Part shown: piece after piece, positions 36,225 to 44,277 of the stretch | Layout: each line of letters starts with the position of its first letter | Numbering within the stretch: the first letter of the stretch is position 1 | NCBI GenBank assembly: GCA_019310535.1 | Contig: JAFDED010000005.1 | Span: forward strand, 1-64,000 | Reading direction: 5' to 3' | DNA length: 64,000 nt | Origin: Deltaproteobacteria bacterium | Lineage (GTDB): Bacteria > Desulfobacterota > JAFDED01 | Position numbers and translations under genes: made by a program | The notes under the pieces: model-generated | What the model saw: the letters and a program-made list of their open reading frames with translations, nothing else | Told to the model about the DNA's origin: nothing | Databases searched by the model: none

Positions 36225-37265
36225 ATGAACTATGAAATGATTCGTATCATGCTGAAAATTTTATTAGCCCTTGCCTGTTCGGTTTCCATAGCCATTATTT
36301 TTTACGAATTATTTTCCCGACAGGATCTCGCCCTCGTCGGTGGAGTTATCGGACTGATCATTGCTTTTCTTATTTTAGCATCAGAGCAGTATGCCCTGAA
36401 ATCTCCTTTGAAAGTGATGATAGGCGGTGCCTTGGGGGCCATCACCGGCTTGGTCATGGCCAATTTATTCGCATATGCCTTTTTATTGGACTGGAAACAA
36501 AGCCCCACTTTGGGTTTATCAGCTTACATCCTGGCCAATTCTGTCCTTGGGTATCTTGGTCTGGCCCTGGGAACAAAAAAGGCTGAGGACTTTGACCCTA
36601 ACCAGTTGATTTTTTTTACGAGAAACAGGCCGTCGTCAGAAAACATCAAAATTCTGGACACCAGCGTGATTATCGATGGACGATTCGCTGATATCTGCGA
36701 GACTGGATTTATTGATGGAATCATGATGATTCCTCAGTTCGTTCTCCATGAACTCCAGCGGATTGCCGACTCGGCGGATTCTTTGAAAAGAACGAAAGGA
36801 AGAAGGGGCCTGGACATTCTTAACAGGATGCAAAAACAGGTGGATTTGAATGTGCGGATACTGGAACAGGACTTCCCAAAGATCCGAGACGTGGATTCCA
36901 AGCTCATCGCTCTGGCCAAAAAGCTGAATGGGAAAATCCTTACCAATGATTTTAACCTCAACAAAGTCGCCGAGTTACACGGTGTGACCGTCCTGAATAT
37001 CAATCAACTGGCCAATGCTCTGAAGCCTGTGGTACTGCCCGGCGAGGTGATGAAAGTCCAGATTATCAAGGAAGGAAAAGAGCAAGGCCAGGGTATTGGT
37101 TATCTTGATGACGGCACCATGGTCGTGGTTGAAAGCGCCCGGAGATTTCTGGGTAAAAGTGTTGAGGTTGCCGTTACCAGTGTTCTTCAAACCACGGCAG
37201 GAAGGATGATATTCACCATCCTCAAGGATAATGGACGGGAATTGCTCCATCACGCCAGATCGTAA
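36225..37265 (+). CDS. PIN/TRAM-domain membrane protein (YacL-like)
   Basis: A 346-residue protein with four membrane helices in the first 115 residues. A PIN nuclease domain starts at ILDTSVIIDGRFADI, and further acidic residues appear in RDVDSKLIALAKK and LTNDFNLNKVAE. The C-terminal TRAM domain (about 265-346) includes LPGEVMKVQIIKEGKEQGQGIGYLDDGTMVVVE. The layout matches B. subtilis YacL, which is also near ispD. RNA binding and cleavage are inferred from the domains. A strong AGGAGGG site upstream serves a tiny frame (36212, MRKGDEL) whose stop overlaps this gene's first codons, possibly for coupling. Confidence 0.9.
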   Translation: MNYEMIRIMLKILLALACSVSIAIIFYELFSRQDLALVGGVIGLIIAFLILASEQYALKSPLKVMIGGALGAITGLVMANLFAYAFLLDWKQSPTLGLSAYILANSVLGYLGLALGTKKAEDFDPNQLIFFTRNRPSSENIKILDTSVIIDGRFADICETGFIDGIMMIPQFVLHELQRIADSADSLKRTKGRRGLDILNRMQKQVDLNVRILEQDFPKIRDVDSKLIALAKKLNGKILTNDFNLNKVAELHGVTVLNINQLANALKPVVLPGEVMKVQIIKEGKEQGQGIGYLDDGTMVVVESARRFLGKSVEVAVTSVLQTTAGRMIFTILKDNGRELLHHARS

Positions 37266-37279
37266 GACTTCGTTAAACC

Positions 37280-37321
37280 AGGCCCGGAAAACTCCTCCAG
37301 AGAGCTAACTGGGCCTTTTTA
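37280..37321 (+). terminator. Probable intrinsic terminator after the PIN/TRAM gene
   Basis: AGGCCC and GGGCCT pair around a 25-base loop and are followed directly by TTTTTATT. The loop is long, so efficiency is uncertain. About 150 bases separate it from ispDF. Confidence 0.4.
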
Positions 37322-37473
37322 TTACCCGGTGAAATTGGAAGCCGCAATGCCCGCGAATTTATATTATTACGCAAAGCAGATGAGGCATCAGGCGTGATTG
37401 CCAAAGGGTTGGAGTCTCAGGGTGGAGGACAAGTGATCACAGCGGTAAAGACACCGGTTGGGGTGTTCCATTG

Positions 37474-38748
37474 ATGCAGACGTGTGCCATTGTCCCTGCG
37501 GCGGGTATGGGCCTGCGCATGGGCGGCAACATGAGCAAGACGTTCATAGCTCTCGACGGCGTTCCCATTCTGGCCAGGACACTCCTGCGGCTTCAAGCAG
37601 TGAAAGAGATCGACGCCTTGGTTCCGGTTGTCCAGGCCGATTATGTCCGACACTGTCTCCTGCACATTGTGGAGGCTTACGGGATTCAGAAGGCGATACG
37701 CGTGGTTGAGGGGGGAAAGACGCGGCAGGAATCCGTTCTGCGGGGGTTGGAAGCGGCGGATATGTGCCGAATGATCATAGTGCACGATGCAGTTCGCCCT
37801 TTTGTCACAGAAGATTTGATCAGGAAAGTTCTCGATGCAGCGGCAAATAGTGGAGCGGCCATGGCCGCGCTTCCAGCCGTTGATACGGTCAAGAAAGTCT
37901 CGGAGAACAGGCTCGTCCTTGAGACCCTGGATCGCCAGCAAATATGGATGGCTCAGACACCCCAGGCTTTTCGGTGGGAACTGCTGATGAACGCGCATAA
38001 AAAAGCGGCCAGGGAAGGGTGGATGACCACGGACGATGCCTCCCTGGTAGAGCGTCTGGGAGTGCCCGTGCAGGTGGTGGAAGGGCTGCGAAACAATATC
38101 AAGATCACCACTCCAGAGGACCTGTTGATGGCAGCCAGGATACTGGAGCAGCAGAGCGATCACACGTATCACGCCCGATCCGGGCATACGTACAAGGGAG
38201 AACCGTCCATTCACCAAGCTTCAGGCCGGACGCATGCAGCGACGCTGCGGGTTGGATTCGGTTATGATGTGCATCGATTGGAACGGGAAAGTCAGCTCTG
38301 GCTGGGAGGGGTGTGTATTCCTTATGAAAAGGGGCTCCAGGGGCACTCCGACGCGGATGTCTTGCTCCATGCTCTGTGCGATGCCATACTCGGGTCAATG
38401 GCATTGGGCGATCTGGGGACACATTTCCCGGACACAGACCAGCAGTACGGGAACATCCGCAGCACGGAACTGCTGCGCCGCGTGTGCCGACTTTTGCGGG
38501 AAAAAGGCGCACAGGTGGAAAATGTGGATGCCACCGTCGTGGCACAGGCTCCCCGACTGGCTCCTTACATCACCTCAATGGTGGAGATCATAGCAAGCAT
38601 ATTGGGCATCGAGAAGGAACGGGTCAGTGTGAAGGCCAAGACCACTGAGGGTCTGGGTTTTGCGGGCAGAGGAGAAGGGATGGAAGCATATTCCATAGTG
38701 CTGGTGGGCCAGGAGGCCCCACACGAGGTTCCTGGAGAGGAAAGCTGA
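37474..38748 (+). CDS. ispDF: Fused isoprenoid enzymes IspD-IspF
   Basis: A 424-residue bifunctional enzyme of the MEP pathway to isopentenyl diphosphate. IspD (about 1-232) makes CDP-ME from MEP and CTP. It has VPAAGMGLRMGGNMSKTFIAL (an unusual N-M-S in place of the common 'PKQ' spacing) and VHDAVRPFV. IspF (about 250-415) makes MEcPP; it has the metal-binding GYDVHRL, then GHSDADVLLHALCDAILG and KAKTTEGLGFAGRGEG. The linker (about 232-248) is His/Ser-rich. The start is ATG 37474; the track's TTG is one codon earlier. The gene ends one base before gltX. Such fusions occur in several proteobacterial groups. Confidence 0.95.
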   Translation: MQTCAIVPAAGMGLRMGGNMSKTFIALDGVPILARTLLRLQAVKEIDALVPVVQADYVRHCLLHIVEAYGIQKAIRVVEGGKTRQESVLRGLEAADMCRMIIVHDAVRPFVTEDLIRKVLDAAANSGAAMAALPAVDTVKKVSENRLVLETLDRQQIWMAQTPQAFRWELLMNAHKKAAREGWMTTDDASLVERLGVPVQVVEGLRNNIKITTPEDLLMAARILEQQSDHTYHARSGHTYKGEPSIHQASGRTHAATLRVGFGYDVHRLERESQLWLGGVCIPYEKGLQGHSDADVLLHALCDAILGSMALGDLGTHFPDTDQQYGNIRSTELLRRVCRLLREKGAQVENVDATVVAQAPRLAPYITSMVEIIASILGIEKERVSVKAKTTEGLGFAGRGEGMEAYSIVLVGQEAPHEVPGEES

Positions 38749-38749
38749 G

Positions 38750-40192
38750 ATGGGATCTGACATTCGCTTGCGATTTGCTCCCAGCCCCACCGGGTGGCTC
38801 CATGTCGGCAATGCCCGAACCGCCATCTACAACTGGCTCCAAGCTCAACGGGAAGACGGTGTACTGATCCTTCGTATCGAGGACACTGATCGGGTGCGGT
38901 CCCGGAGGGATTTCGAACAGGCCATCCTCGAGGATCTCACCTGGCTTGGAGTCCATTGGCAGGAGGGTCCGGATCGTGGCGGTAGCTCGGGGCCTTACCG
39001 GCAATCTGAGCGGGAGAAAATATATCTCGAATATGCCCAACGACTTCTTTCCACGGGAAAAGCATATCCCTGCTATTGCACTGATGAAGATTTGGCGGTG
39101 CGGAGAGCGGAAGCCAGGGCCCTGAGAAGGCCGCCGCGCTATGATGGAAGATGCAGGGGCTTGTCAGCTGCCCAGCGACGGAAGCTGGAAGCCCAGGGCA
39201 TCCGCCCATCTATTCGATTCCGCGCGGATGAGGAAGTCATCACTGTTACTGATCAAATCCGGGGCATGGTTTCATTCCCGTCCGGCTTTGTGGGCGATTT
39301 CGTGATTATCCGCTCCGACGGCTTACCCACGTACAATTTCGCCGCGGTGGTGGATGATGCGCTCATGGGCATTACCGATGTGATCCGGGGCGAGGATCAT
39401 CTCTCCAACACACCGAGGCAGATCATGCTCTATCGAGCCATGGGCTTTCCAGTGCCCCGGTTCGCCCATCATGCGCTTCTGCTGGGTCCCGACGGTCACC
39501 GCCTGAGTAAGCGCCACGGGGCTACTGCCGTCCGCCTTTATCGAGAAGAAGGGTTCCTTCCCCAGACTCTGTTTAATTACCTTGCTCTTCTTGGATGGGC
39601 TATCGAGGGGGGGGCTGAAGTGATGGACCCCGCGGAATTGGTTCGTCACTTTGATATCAAAAAAGTCCGTGCCGGCTCCGCTGTGTTCGACATGGATAAG
39701 CTCCTCTGGCTCAACTCCCAGCATATGCACTTCCTTTCGCCCGAGGAACTGGCCCATCACATGCAGCCGTTTCTGGAAAAGGCCGGGCTGGACACTGGAT
39801 CCGTGGATGTGTCATACCTGACGGCCATGGCCGGCGCTATTCGGGACAATATCCAGACGCTGTCTCAAGCCGCAGTTCCTTCTGCGATTTTCTTGAAAAC
39901 ACCCGATCTGGACGAAGAGGCTATCAAGGTTCTGACGCTTCCCGGCGCACGGGAAGTTCTCCAGGCTTTTCGCCAAGAGGCGGAACGCCTTTGCGCGTCC
40001 TCCCGCCTGGATCCTGCGGCGCTGATCAGCGCCGCCATGTCCCGGACGGGGCTGAAAGGCAAGCAACTTTTCATGCCGCTCAGGGCGGCCCTCACGGGCT
40101 CAATCAGAGGGCCAGAGCTGCAAGCGGTGCTCGGTTTGCTGACCCGGGAGGAGATCATACGCCGGCTGGAGCGGGCCCTGGCGTCCCTGTGA
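38750..40192 (+). CDS. gltX: Glutamyl-tRNA synthetase
   Basis: A 480-residue class I synthetase charging tRNA-Glu. The HIGH-type motif reads FAPSPTGWLHVGNARTAIYNWL (HVGN). A zinc-binding-like segment has CYCTDEDL followed by YDGRCRGLS. KMSKS appears as RLSKRHGA. Length is normal. Whether it is a discriminating enzyme or also charges tRNA-Gln cannot be decided here. Its start is one base after the ispDF stop, indicating coupled translation. Confidence 0.95.
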   Translation: MGSDIRLRFAPSPTGWLHVGNARTAIYNWLQAQREDGVLILRIEDTDRVRSRRDFEQAILEDLTWLGVHWQEGPDRGGSSGPYRQSEREKIYLEYAQRLLSTGKAYPCYCTDEDLAVRRAEARALRRPPRYDGRCRGLSAAQRRKLEAQGIRPSIRFRADEEVITVTDQIRGMVSFPSGFVGDFVIIRSDGLPTYNFAAVVDDALMGITDVIRGEDHLSNTPRQIMLYRAMGFPVPRFAHHALLLGPDGHRLSKRHGATAVRLYREEGFLPQTLFNYLALLGWAIEGGAEVMDPAELVRHFDIKKVRAGSAVFDMDKLLWLNSQHMHFLSPEELAHHMQPFLEKAGLDTGSVDVSYLTAMAGAIRDNIQTLSQAAVPSAIFLKTPDLDEEAIKVLTLPGAREVLQAFRQEAERLCASSRLDPAALISAAMSRTGLKGKQLFMPLRAALTGSIRGPELQAVLGLLTREEIIRRLERALASL

Positions 40193-40263
40193 GGGGCTTC
40201 CCCCAACCTGTTTTATCCCTCTGAAACGTAGGTGAAGGTCTTCAGGAAAGACAAGATAAAGCA

Positions 40264-40548
40264 ATGAAAAAGGTTGCTGTTCTTATACGTGATCAAGATA
40301 AATTGTACGAAGGGCTGCGAAGCAGCCTCGGCCTGAGCCTGGTGGACCACCAGGTGAGCATGTTCGTGCTGGGGCATGAAATTCCAATGGACGAGGCCTA
40401 TCTTGAAAACATGGGCTTTTTGGACGAGATGGGCGGGCTGCGATATAGCGACGTCCCAGTAAATGCCGAGCAGCACGGCTTTCATTACATAAGCCCCGAT
40501 GAACTGTCGCAAAAGCTCCTGGAATATGAAGTGCTGATTCCATTTTGA
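40264..40548 (+). CDS. Small DsrE/TusD-like protein
   Basis: A 94-residue protein, MKKVAVLIRDQDKLYEGLRSSLGLSLVDHQVSMFVLGHEI, with the strand-helix start and 'V.MFVLG' strand of DsrE-fold proteins. A cysteine at the usual DsrE active position is not seen, so sulfur transfer is doubtful. It is followed 10 bases later by a DsrH-like frame, so the two may form a small complex. The track shows only this one. Confidence 0.6.
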   Translation: MKKVAVLIRDQDKLYEGLRSSLGLSLVDHQVSMFVLGHEIPMDEAYLENMGFLDEMGGLRYSDVPVNAEQHGFHYISPDELSQKLLEYEVLIPF

Positions 40549-40558
40549 GATCTTTACC

Positions 40559-40735
40559 ATGAAGCTGCTGCATATTTATAAGTCGAAACCTGACGATACT
40601 GTATTAAAACTGGCCGAAGCACTTGCCGAGTCCGCTGAGGAAAACCATGAGGTCCGCCTGTACCAGGGAGCTGCGAATTATCGCCAGTTACTGGAACTCA
40701 TTTTTCAATACGACAGGGTCATCTGCTGGTGGTAA
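40559..40735 (+). CDS. Small DsrH/TusB-like protein, below the ORF track cut-off
   Basis: A 58-codon frame missing from the track: MKLLHIYKSKPDDTVLKLAEAL, then NHEVRLYQGAANYRQLLELIFQYDRVICWW. The opening 'LLHIYKS' and the ending 'DRVICWW' resemble DsrH/TusB proteins (LHxxxKSP ... V..W). It begins 10 bases after the DsrE-like gene, so the pair is probably translated together. It is shorter than a typical DsrH (about 95 residues). Confidence 0.55.
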   Translation: MKLLHIYKSKPDDTVLKLAEALAESAEENHEVRLYQGAANYRQLLELIFQYDRVICWW

Positions 40736-40781
40736 GATTTTCGTCCTCTCCTTATTCGGCCGAAAAAATTACGCAAGGTTT

Positions 40782-41516
40782 TTATAATTCAATCACCATC
40801 CCGTCATGTGCCGTTTCCAGGCCCATCCGGCCCACGTTGTTCAGGGCTTCCGGCCCCATGTGGGTGATAAGTATATGGCCCACCTCCAGTTCTTCCCGGT
40901 GAGACACGAGGTCGCGATAGCTCATGTGGCGCGGGATATCTTTTTCAAAGGCGAACCCTTCAGCAATCAAAAGGTCCGCTCCCTTTACCGCCTGTGCAAG
41001 TCCGGGAAACCACTGCGTATCGCCCGTGTAACACAGGACCCGCTCGCCGTCCTCGATGCGGTACCCGAAGGCTGTCTCCCGAAGGGGGTGAACCACTTGA
41101 AAAGCAAGTGCGGAAATCCCGTCCAACTCCAGCGCTTCTCCTGCCTGCAGCTCTTTGTATCGAACCCGGAACTTACGCGGGACATCCTTCATCTCTGAGA
41201 ACATGACCCGGTACAGATCCTCCACTCGCTGCTCTGTGCCCGGAGGTCCGGCCATCACCAACTCATCGTCCCGGTGCGACAGGAACTGATATTCCAGGTA
41301 AAAAAACGGGATCCCTCCGAAATGATCGCCGTGCAGGTGGCTCAGCAGGATCGCTTTGAGCTTCAATGGCTCCAGTGAGGCACCCTTCATGCCGGGCAGG
41401 GTGCAGGGGCCACAGTCCAGTAGAATCATCGAATCGCCTGAACGTACGATGATGGCGGGGGCATTGCGTCCTCCGCTCCCGAAAGCGTCACCTGTTCCCA
41501 GAAATATGATCTGCAT
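40782..41516 (-). CDS. MBL-fold metal-dependent hydrolase, RNase Z-like
   Basis: A 244-residue metallo-beta-lactamase-fold protein starting at ATG 41516 (MQIIFLGTGDAFGSGGRN) behind GGAGAG. The 74 extra codons in the track are upstream DNA. Metal ligands appear in SHLHGDHFGG, YTGDTQW, and the final TH in ILITHMG. The start 'LGTGDAFGSGGRNAPA' and the layout fit the RNase Z/ElaC-like or phosphodiesterase-like branch. It lacks the long exosite of true tRNase Z as far as I can see, so its substrate is open. Confidence 0.85.
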   Translation of the reverse strand: MQIIFLGTGDAFGSGGRNAPAIIVRSGDSMILLDCGPCTLPGMKGASLEPLKLKAILLSHLHGDHFGGIPFFYLEYQFLSHRDDELVMAGPPGTEQRVEDLYRVMFSEMKDVPRKFRVRYKELQAGEALELDGISALAFQVVHPLRETAFGYRIEDGERVLCYTGDTQWFPGLAQAVKGADLLIAEGFAFEKDIPRHMSYRDLVSHREELEVGHILITHMGPEALNNVGRMGLETAHDGMVIEL

Positions 41517-42059
41517 AGTCTCTCCTTTCCCCGAGACTTCCAGAGTGCAAGCTTTATAGAGTAAGGTATAGCACAAAATTTCTTTAAGTCGAAATTTTTT
41601 TGTCATGTGCGAGGCAATTGCGCGAGGTCTTTTATTCTTGATATTTCCCCAAAATTCACTATAACAATGCGCCAAAAAGATTTTGATTTTGATGGTATTA
41701 AGGGGCTTAGAAATGAAATGCTTTATGACACGTTGCACGGGCGTCTCGCCCTTATCATAGTATAGTCAGCACGGCCATGCCGCGGTGAGGGCTGAGCGGT
41801 AAGTATGATCGAGAAAAAAATGGGGAAACTTCCCAACTACAAAAACGACCTTCTTGCAATTAGCTATATTATGTGGTAATGAACACTTTATATCCTGCGG
41901 AGATGGCGTGTGCAGGCACAATCCAGTCCTCAAGAGATTGCAAAGAGCGCATTTCCATCCCCTGGATTCGACACCCAAATTAAATCACTTTCGTTTGCCG
42001 CTTTTCCCATCACGACTCTATTTATTTACAGGGGTGCGGCGAACAAGGACGGCGTCATC
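41517..42059. other. Gap between divergent MBL and CBS genes
   Basis: About 540 bases. The 70-codon ORFs here are not supported. The AT-rich DNA upstream of both genes is likely promoter space, but no clear consensus pair was found. The track's extra N-terminal 50 residues of the CBS gene fall here. Confidence 0.4.
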
Positions 42060-42701
42060 GTGATCGTACAGCAATGGATGACCTCAAAAGTCATTACCGT
42101 TCAGGAACGGGAGTCCCTTGCTGAATGCATGTTTATTCTCCGCGAGAACAAGATCAGAAAACTTCCGGTTATGCGCGGCGATCGGCTGGTAGGCATTATC
42201 ACTGACAAAGATATCAAGGAGTATACCCCTTCCAAAGCAACATCACTGGATGAATATGAGATCCATTATCTGTTGACCAAGGTGTCGGCTCGGGATGTCA
42301 TGACCCGGGACCCCATGACCATCTCTCCCGAGACCACGGTGGAAGAGGCGGCCTTGATCATGCATGAAAATCGTCTTGATGTGCTCCCCGTCATGAGGAT
42401 GAGCAAACTTGTGGGCATCATTACCGAGTCCGACATCTTTAAAGTGCTGGTATATATGTCCGGGGCCCGCTTCGGGGGAGTGCAGATCGGTGTGGATCTC
42501 GATGATACGGCTGACTCTCTCTATCCCTTGCTTGAGATTATCCGAAAGCACGGGGCAAAGATCATAAGCATGTTTTCCATCTACGACCAGATGCCGGATG
42601 GCCGTCGATGTTGCGTCATACGGTTGATCGGAAAAGAGCTGGAACCGCTGATTCAAAACATAAAGGAGCAATTTCCCATCGCCTTCGAGACCAAATTATG
42701 A
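42060..42701 (+). CDS. CBS-pair and ACT domain protein, AcuB-like
   Basis: About 213 residues from GTG 42060 (IVQQWMTSKVITV). Two CBS motifs (about 3-60 and 75-135) include MTRDPMTISPETTVEEAALIMHENRLDVLPVM and end in LVGIITDKDI and LVGIITESDI. A C-terminal ACT-like domain (about 145-213) follows. The architecture matches AcuB-family proteins, which sense adenylate-type ligands and amino acids. The track start at 41910 adds a non-homologous leader. The gene is 60 bases upstream of greA on the same strand. Confidence 0.8.
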   Translation: MIVQQWMTSKVITVQERESLAECMFILRENKIRKLPVMRGDRLVGIITDKDIKEYTPSKATSLDEYEIHYLLTKVSARDVMTRDPMTISPETTVEEAALIMHENRLDVLPVMRMSKLVGIITESDIFKVLVYMSGARFGGVQIGVDLDDTADSLYPLLEIIRKHGAKIISMFSIYDQMPDGRRCCVIRLIGKELEPLIQNIKEQFPIAFETKL

Positions 42702-42762
42702 GGGCACCGCTGGCGGGTTTCTCCTGACTTCTTCAGATAAATCAAAATAAGACGAAAAAATC

Positions 42763-43230
42763 ATGACACGCAAACCAATCACACCTGAAGGATACAGAAA
42801 GCTTCTGGCAAGGCTGGACCATCTCAAGCGGGTTGAAATGCCGAAAATTGTGCAGGCCATCGAAGAGGCCAGGGAGCATGGAGACATCTCCGAGAACGCC
42901 GAGTTCCATGCTGCAAAAGAGCAGCAAGGAATCATTCAGGCTCAGATTCACGACATCCAGGCACGCCTGAGCAACCTGAATATCGTGGATGTGGATCAAC
43001 TTTCCATGGACCACGTGACCTTTGGCTCAACGGTGGTGCTGGAAGATCTGGACAACGGGCAAAAGGTCACTTACCAGCTTGTTGGAGAGGATGAGGCAGA
43101 TCCCGGTGCCGGAAAGATCTCTATCATTTCTCCTGTGGCCTTAGCTTTGAAGGGAAAGAAAATCGGTGAAGAGATTCAGGTTCGAACGCCGAAAGGAATC
43201 AGAGAATTCGAGGTTCTGGATATTCGCTGA
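42763..43230 (+). CDS. greA: Transcript cleavage factor GreA
   Basis: A 155-residue protein that rescues backtracked RNA polymerase. The N-terminal coiled coil (about 1-75) includes the acidic tip region EAREHGDISENAEFHAAKEQQ. The C-terminal FKBP-like domain includes ISIISPVALALKGKKIGEEIQVRTPKG. Length and motifs are typical of GreA. Confidence 0.95.
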   Translation: MTRKPITPEGYRKLLARLDHLKRVEMPKIVQAIEEAREHGDISENAEFHAAKEQQGIIQAQIHDIQARLSNLNIVDVDQLSMDHVTFGSTVVLEDLDNGQKVTYQLVGEDEADPGAGKISIISPVALALKGKKIGEEIQVRTPKGIREFEVLDIR

Positions 43231-43561
43231 TTCAATTTGTAAATTTATTTCTTGATCTTACTGGTATTTTCCTGTAGGGTAAATTCTTGTTATGAATAAA
43301 CCAGCGTTGGTGCTCTTTGTGGTATTCGTCGGACATGTCAAGCCCGAAAAAGCTCCCGCCGGGTGGAATGAAAGAGGCGTTTTCAAAATGATTACCGGAT
43401 TTGGATAGAGAAATTATACGCCGAAGAAAGGAAATCCCGGTATTACTAATAATTGCTCCGCCAGCAATCCCTGCTGAGAGGTAACGTCAGCGCACACCGG
43501 GGGACAACTACCACGACTATTCCAACAATGTTAATATGATTAATAACGTCAGAGCCTCGGG
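43231..43561. other. Leader region upstream of the glycine riboswitch
   Basis: About 330 bases between greA and the riboswitch. A 38-codon frame (43292-43408, MNKPALVLFVVFVG) has a weak ribosome site and is not believed. The promoter for the gcv operon should be near 43500-43560, but no strong consensus was seen. Confidence 0.35.
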
Positions 43562-43776
43562 CCGGGGGAGAGACCATTACGGGGCGCCGAAGGGGCAAGG
43601 AATATTGAAACTCTCAGGCAAAAGGACCCCGGTTCACTGATCTTCTGGAGAGTCCGGTATTTAAGGCGTAGTCCTGTGGAAGCAGGCCTTTTGCTGTGTA
43701 CGCCGGCACCGAAGGGGCAAACCCGCATCTACCGTGATGTATCGTGGGTGAATCTCTCAGGTAAAAGGACAGAAGA
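43562..43776 (+). promoter_or_regulatory. Tandem glycine riboswitch
   Basis: Two consecutive gcvT-type aptamers. Aptamer 1 (about 43562-43632) has GGGAGAGACC, GCGCCGAAGGGGCAA and AACTCTCAGGCAAAAGGACC. Aptamer 2 (about 43641-43776) has CTGGAGAGTCC, GGCACCGAAGGGGCAAAC and AATCTCTCAGGTAAAAGGAC. These are the conserved cores of the class. The P1 strand TCTTCTG (43641-43647) can pair with CAGAAGA (43770-43776). Those same 3' bases also form the terminator stem, so glycine binding should prevent termination: an ON switch for glycine cleavage. The placement directly before gcvH fits. Confidence 0.95.
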
Positions 43777-43820
43777 AGGATGTTTGGCGGACATTCTTCT
43801 TCTGTCCTTTTATTTTTTTT
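43767..43820 (+). terminator. Riboswitch-controlled intrinsic terminator
   Basis: GGACAGAAGAAGGATGT and ACATTCTTCTTCTGTCC form a 17-bp stem with one G-T pair and a 7-base loop, followed by TTTTATTTTTTTT. It is the expression platform of the glycine riboswitch and ends about 20 bases before gcvH. Confidence 0.9.
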
Positions 43821-43841
43821 AGCATGAGGAAAGGAGGCAGT

Positions 43842-44228
43842 ATGAATTTCCCGGATGAACTTCGTTATGCAAAGACTCATGAATGGGCTCGAAAGGAAGG
43901 CGGCGAGGCTGTGGTGGGAATCACGGACTTCGCACAGGATGCGCTGGGAGATGTGGTTTTCGTTGATCTCCCTCAAGAAGGCGTCACGTTCAAGGCAGGA
44001 GACGTTTTCGGTTCCATAGAGTCTGTGAAAGCGGTATCGGAACTTTACGCCCCACTCAGCGGTGAAGTGGCGGCCATTAACAACGGTTTGGAAGAGCATC
44101 CTGAATGGGTCAACGATGATCCATACGGGCAGGGCTGGATGATTCGTCTCCGCCCTTCATCTCCGGATGAATGGGACCGGCTGGAAACTGCGGAATCTTA
44201 CAAGAAGGGCCTGGAGAGAGAGGAATAG
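43842..44228 (+). CDS. gcvH: Glycine cleavage system H protein
   Basis: A 128-residue lipoyl carrier that shuttles the aminomethyl group between P, T and L proteins. The lipoylated lysine is K63 in GSIESVKAVSELYAP. The start at ATG 43842 follows AAAGGAGG; the track's 43824 is too early. It is the first gene of the glycine-responsive operon. gcvPA starts 49 bases after it. Confidence 0.95.
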   Translation: MNFPDELRYAKTHEWARKEGGEAVVGITDFAQDALGDVVFVDLPQEGVTFKAGDVFGSIESVKAVSELYAPLSGEVAAINNGLEEHPEWVNDDPYGQGWMIRLRPSSPDEWDRLETAESYKKGLEREE

Positions 44229-44277
44229 AGGTGACGCAAATATTTCAACCGTGAAACATCCCCAAAGGGAGGTTGCA

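Noticed and set aside
43292-43408. 38-codon frame (MNKPALVLFVVFVG) upstream of the riboswitch
   Set aside because: Weak ribosome site and no homologue that I recognise; more likely leader DNA.
43614-44099. 161-codon minus-strand ORF
   Set aside because: It is antisense to the riboswitch terminator and gcvH, whose identity is certain.
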